Shown here: piece after piece, positions 61,085 through 64,000 of the stretch | How positions within the stretch are numbered: the stretch's first letter is position 1 | How the letters are laid out: each line of letters begins with the position of its first letter | DNA from: an uncultured Spirochaetaceae bacterium | GTDB lineage: Bacteria > Spirochaetota > Spirochaetia > Treponematales > Treponemataceae | Direction of reading: 5' to 3' | NCBI GenBank assembly: GCA_902778325.1 | Contig: CACYWZ010000004.1 | Span: forward strand, 1 to 64,000 | Length of the DNA stretch: 64,000 nt | The notes under the pieces: generated by a model | Database searches by the model: none | Seen by the model: the letters and a program-made list of their open reading frames with translations, nothing else | What the model was told of the DNA's origin: nothing | Made by a program: the position numbers and the translations under genes

Positions 61085-63100
61085 TCACAATTCGATTCTT
61101 CCGCCCTCGATTTTCTCAAAAGGTCCTGCGTGAACAGAGCTTTCTCGGTGATTGCCGAAGAAATCTTCGTCAAAGACGATTGGAGAGCCGTCAGGATTTT
61201 CAAATTTCTCTTCGCTCTCAAAGGCTTCTCCGAGTGTTGCGGTCGAAATTGTGGCAGCGGTGTCTTTTATGAGGTCATAGACATTTGTGCTGAAAACGAG
61301 TTTTCCGTCTTTTTCTTCAATAGAGAAATCAGCCTTTTCGCTCAAGACACACGCATCACTTTCTTTTTTCATTGGCTTTGCGCCGTTGAAATACACATTG
61401 CCAGAAGCCCAGACTGGAAGCGGGTTGTAGTACTTGTCGCCAGGGATTGCGCCCATTCCGCAATAGCCCTCGAACTGCGCTTTCCATTCTTCTTCGGTCG
61501 GATACGCGTCGTAGGGAAGAGTTCCTGCGGTGATGTTGCCGTCAAACCAGTCGTTTTTGTTCTTCAGACATTCCTCGTTGATTTCGCTCATGCCGTCGCG
61601 GATTTTTTTCTGAACAAAGACGTTGTTGTAAAATCTGACATCGCCGTGCAAAATCGTCATAAAGCCCGCGATTTCGGTTCTGTGCGGGAAGTGATAAGGC
61701 GTGTAGCGAGGGGACGGCTTTGTGGCAGCACCGTTGTTCACTCCCAAGCCCACGGTTGTGATTGAGCCTGCGATGAAGTTGTGGACGATGGCAAGTCCTT
61801 GAGTTGGCAGCTTCAAGGCGTAATCGCTCAAGAGCAGATTGTTGTCGATGAGGGTTGGACCGTGCGACACTTCAACAAAAATGTCCTCACCGATTCCGTC
61901 AGGGCAATTCTTTATCAAATCGTCGTTCGGCAGCGTGTTGTTGTAAAAAACGTTTTGCGTAACGCGTGTTCCCTGCGCCTGCCAGTCGAGCCAAAGTCCG
62001 CGCGTGCAGTTGTGGATATGATTGCGGCGGATAATCACGTCAATCGCTGCGTGCATTTTGATTCCGCCGATTTCCGCTCCTGCAAGGTTTTGCTTGTTGT
62101 TGATGTGGTGAATGTGATTGTCCTCGATGATTGAGAACACGCCTCCCAAGTGCCCGACAATGCCAGTCTGACCGCAATCGTGAATGTTGCAGCGGCGGAT
62201 TATGTGAGAGCCGATGTTTTCTTTTGACCAGCCCTCAACTTGAGCCTGACAAATGCAATCGCGCTCGGTCTGCGTGCCGTCTTTGTACTTTTTGTGAAGC
62301 CATTTGTTGTCGTTGTTCTTCTGAAGATATTTGCCGAGCGAAATACCAGAACACTTTGAGTGCGAAATCTCGCAGTCCTCAATAATCCAGCCCTTTGACC
62401 AATGCGGACCAACCATTCCCTCTTGATACGCCGTTGGAGGAGCCCATTGCGTTGCGGCTTTTGTGATGTTGAAGCCCGAAAGCGTGATGTAGCTCACACC
62501 TTCTTTTGACGGATAGAAGCAGTTTCGGCGCACTGTGATTTCGGTGTTTTCTTTGTTTGGGTCTTTGCCGTGGAAGTTTGCATAAATCACGGTTTCGTTT
62601 GTTTTTTCGTCCTGCTCAGTGTACCAAGTGTAAATGCTGAAATCTTTGTCCCAAGACTTTTTTGAGACAGTCGGATTTTCCACTTCTTGAAGCGATGTTA
62701 CTTCGTAAAGTGATTTATCGTTCAAGAACACATCGCCCGTGTGCGCAATGTAGGAGGCAATGAACCAATCGCCACTAACAAGCGTTGTGTAAGGATTGTA
62801 TGCGCCAAAAATGCCGTTCGCGATTCTGCAAACCCACACATCGCCTTTATGCTCTTTCCAGTTCTGCACTCGCTCTGCGCCCGTTATGACCGCGCCGCCC
62901 TTTTCTGCTGCCCGATAGATGATGCGCGCATTCTCTTCGCCTTTGTTTGCGGGGTCGACGTATTCTCTGTAAACACCATTTGCCACGATAACTTCATCGC
63001 CCGCCTTTGCGATTTTTGCAGCGTCTGAGATTTTCTTGAACGGATAAGCCTTTGAGCCATCTCCGCCACGCTTTGCCGCACAATCAACATAAAATACCAT
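61085..63100 (-). CDS. beta-xylosidase, glycoside hydrolase family 120
   Basis: 671 residues, a right-handed beta-helix enzyme that removes xylose from xylo-oligosaccharides. The sequence follows the Thermoanaerobacterium GH120 enzyme as I remember it: NWSKGWIIED-like SKGWIIEDCEISHSKCSGIS, IVGHLGGVFSIIEDNHIHHI, then LWLDWQAQGTRVTQNVFYNN. The catalytic Asp is in LWLDW (about residue 369) and the acid Glu in DIFVEVSHGP (about 409). No signal peptide, so it is cytoplasmic and implies import of xylo-oligosaccharides. GAGGAG lies before the ATG. Confidence 0.9.
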   Translation of the reverse strand: MVFYVDCAAKRGGDGSKAYPFKKISDAAKIAKAGDEVIVANGVYREYVDPANKGEENARIIYRAAEKGGAVITGAERVQNWKEHKGDVWVCRIANGIFGAYNPYTTLVSGDWFIASYIAHTGDVFLNDKSLYEVTSLQEVENPTVSKKSWDKDFSIYTWYTEQDEKTNETVIYANFHGKDPNKENTEITVRRNCFYPSKEGVSYITLSGFNITKAATQWAPPTAYQEGMVGPHWSKGWIIEDCEISHSKCSGISLGKYLQKNNDNKWLHKKYKDGTQTERDCICQAQVEGWSKENIGSHIIRRCNIHDCGQTGIVGHLGGVFSIIEDNHIHHINNKQNLAGAEIGGIKMHAAIDVIIRRNHIHNCTRGLWLDWQAQGTRVTQNVFYNNTLPNDDLIKNCPDGIGEDIFVEVSHGPTLIDNNLLLSDYALKLPTQGLAIVHNFIAGSITTVGLGVNNGAATKPSPRYTPYHFPHRTEIAGFMTILHGDVRFYNNVFVQKKIRDGMSEINEECLKNKNDWFDGNITAGTLPYDAYPTEEEWKAQFEGYCGMGAIPGDKYYNPLPVWASGNVYFNGAKPMKKESDACVLSEKADFSIEEKDGKLVFSTNVYDLIKDTAATISTATLGEAFESEEKFENPDGSPIVFDEDFFGNHRESSVHAGPFEKIEGGRIEL

Positions 63101-63168
63101 ACTTTCTCCTCATGACATCAAAAAATTGTCAATACAGGCTTTATTTTATCACTAATATTGCTTGCGTG

Positions 63169-63279
63169 TTGATAAAATGCTTTTATTACGCTATTATTTT
63201 AATCGACCCTACGGCGGATACTTCGTTTGAAGTGCCACAGCACGCCATAGAGCCAAAATTCCTATAGGAGTATAAAGAC
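63169..63279 (+). promoter_or_regulatory. pckG promoter and leader
   Basis: TTGATA (63169-63174), 17 bp, TATTAT (63192-63197), leader of about 75 nt with ATAGGAG before the ATG. Confidence 0.6.
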
Positions 63280-64000
63280 ATGACACTTAATGACATTAAG
63301 CATGCTAAAATTAAGGCTTGGATTGAAGAGTGCGTAAAGATGTGCGAACCTGACGAGGTCGTAATCTGCGACGGTTCAAAAGAGGAATATGACCGCCTTA
63401 TGCAGAAATGCGTAAAGGCTGGATTGGCAACAAAGCTCAACGAAGCAAAGAAGCCAAACTGCTACCTCTTCCGCTCACTTCCATCTGATGTTGCTCGCGT
63501 TGAAAGCCGCACATTCATCTCTTCAGTAAAAGAAGAAGATGCAGGTCCTACAAACCACTGGATTGACCCTGTTGAGCTCAAGGCTACAATGAAGGGACTT
63601 TACAAGGGCTGTATGCACGGACGCACAATGTACGTCATTCCGTTCTGCATGGGACCACTCGGTTCAAACATCTCAAAGAACGGTATCGAGCTTACAGACT
63701 CTGAGTACGTTGTTTTGAACATGGACATCATGACACGTGCTGGTGAGAAAGTTTGGCAGTACCTCGGAACAGACGGCGAGTTCGTTCCATGTTTGCACTC
63801 TGTAGGTAAGCCACTCAACAACGGCGAGACAGACGGCGGTATCTGGCCTTGCGCAGACGTTGAGCACAAATACATTTCACAGTTCCCAGAAGAGCACCTC
63901 ATCTGGTCTTACGGTTCAGGATACGGCGGAAACGCTTTGCTCGGAAAGAAGTGCTTCGCTCTCCGCATCGCAACTGTAATCGCTCGTCAGGAAGGCTGGC
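63280..64000 (+). CDS. pckG: phosphoenolpyruvate carboxykinase (GTP), 3' end outside window
   Basis: The first 240 residues of a GTP-type PEP carboxykinase, interconverting oxaloacetate and PEP. Family features: [42 protein letters not shown] and [20 protein letters not shown] (PEP/oxaloacetate-binding loop). The GTP-binding P-loop lies beyond the edge. Codon use is highly biased (GTT/AAC/CTC choices like fabF), suggesting strong expression; in succinate-forming gut anaerobes it runs toward oxaloacetate. Start has ATAGGAG upstream. Confidence 0.95.
   Translation, partial: MTLNDIKHAKIKAWIEECVKMCEPDEVVICDGSKEEYDRLMQKCVKAGLATKLNEAKKPNCYLFRSLPSDVARVESRTFISSVKEEDAGPTNHWIDPVELKATMKGLYKGCMHGRTMYVIPFCMGPLGSNISKNGIELTDSEYVVLNMDIMTRAGEKVWQYLGTDGEFVPCLHSVGKPLNNGETDGGIWPCADVEHKYISQFPEEHLIWSYGSGYGGNALLGKKCFALRIATVIARQEGW

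Noticed and set aside
1..64000. tRNA or rRNA genes
   Set aside because: No T-loop or anticodon-arm patterns were found in the gaps between genes.

Overview
The window looks like a chromosomal segment of a host-associated Treponema (Spirochaetota), probably a gut or rumen species. The genus call is my inference from gene content. The supporting genes are three large chemoreceptors, a FlgM-like flagellar anti-sigma factor, a bacterial XPB helicase with its partner gene, an FtsK with a very long acidic linker, lipoproteins, and carbohydrate genes (GH120 beta-xylosidase, CE2-like esterase, GTP-type PEP carboxykinase). No rRNA, tRNA, CRISPR or prophage was seen.

Layout. 0-3.8 kb: AT-rich accessory DNA with small lipoprotein, exported and hypothetical genes and an IS1595-type transposase. 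3.8-10 kb: two chemoreceptors, arginase and a lipoprotein, all on the minus strand, then a DnaA-box-like cluster at 9.2-9.36 kb. 10.3-37 kb: almost all plus strand, with XPB and its partner, tetrapyrrole genes hemC-cobA/hemD-hemB, a hybrid kinase lacking its phospho-acceptor His, rsmI, flgM, pyrB-pyrI-pyrC, a complete peptide-type ABC importer with its binding protein, and trkA-trkH. 37-43 kb: chemoreceptor, porin-like protein and a cluster of tiny hydrophobic-peptide cassettes, bounded by a large inverted repeat. 43-46 kb: pyrF and a fused pyrK-pyrD, which together with pyrBIC give the UMP steps except carbamoyl phosphate synthesis and PyrE. 46-56 kb: aldo/keto reductase, esterase, 23S rRNA methyltransferase, TetR regulator, ZIP transporter and fabD-fabG-fabF-fabZ. 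56-64 kb: ftsK, an exported protein, the beta-xylosidase and the start of pckG.

Three things stand out. First, ten intergenic regions carry repeat arrays that are mostly unrelated in sequence but share a spacing of 41-42 bp. Most are built around a short stem with invariant arms and a variable loop. Two copies of one array, 5.5 kb apart in opposite orientation, show paired substitutions that keep neighbouring units complementary. Second, three copies of one cassette at 40.0-42.7 kb look like a type I toxin-antitoxin system: a 25-residue hydrophobic peptide, a leader that can hide its ribosome-binding site, and a convergent ~95-nt RNA with its own promoter. A fourth, different peptide gene nearby resembles Ibs. 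Third, at least eight genes have a -10 box 6-8 nt before the start codon and no leader, suggesting common leaderless transcription; this also fixes several start codons.

All family assignments are from reading the sequence without database searches.
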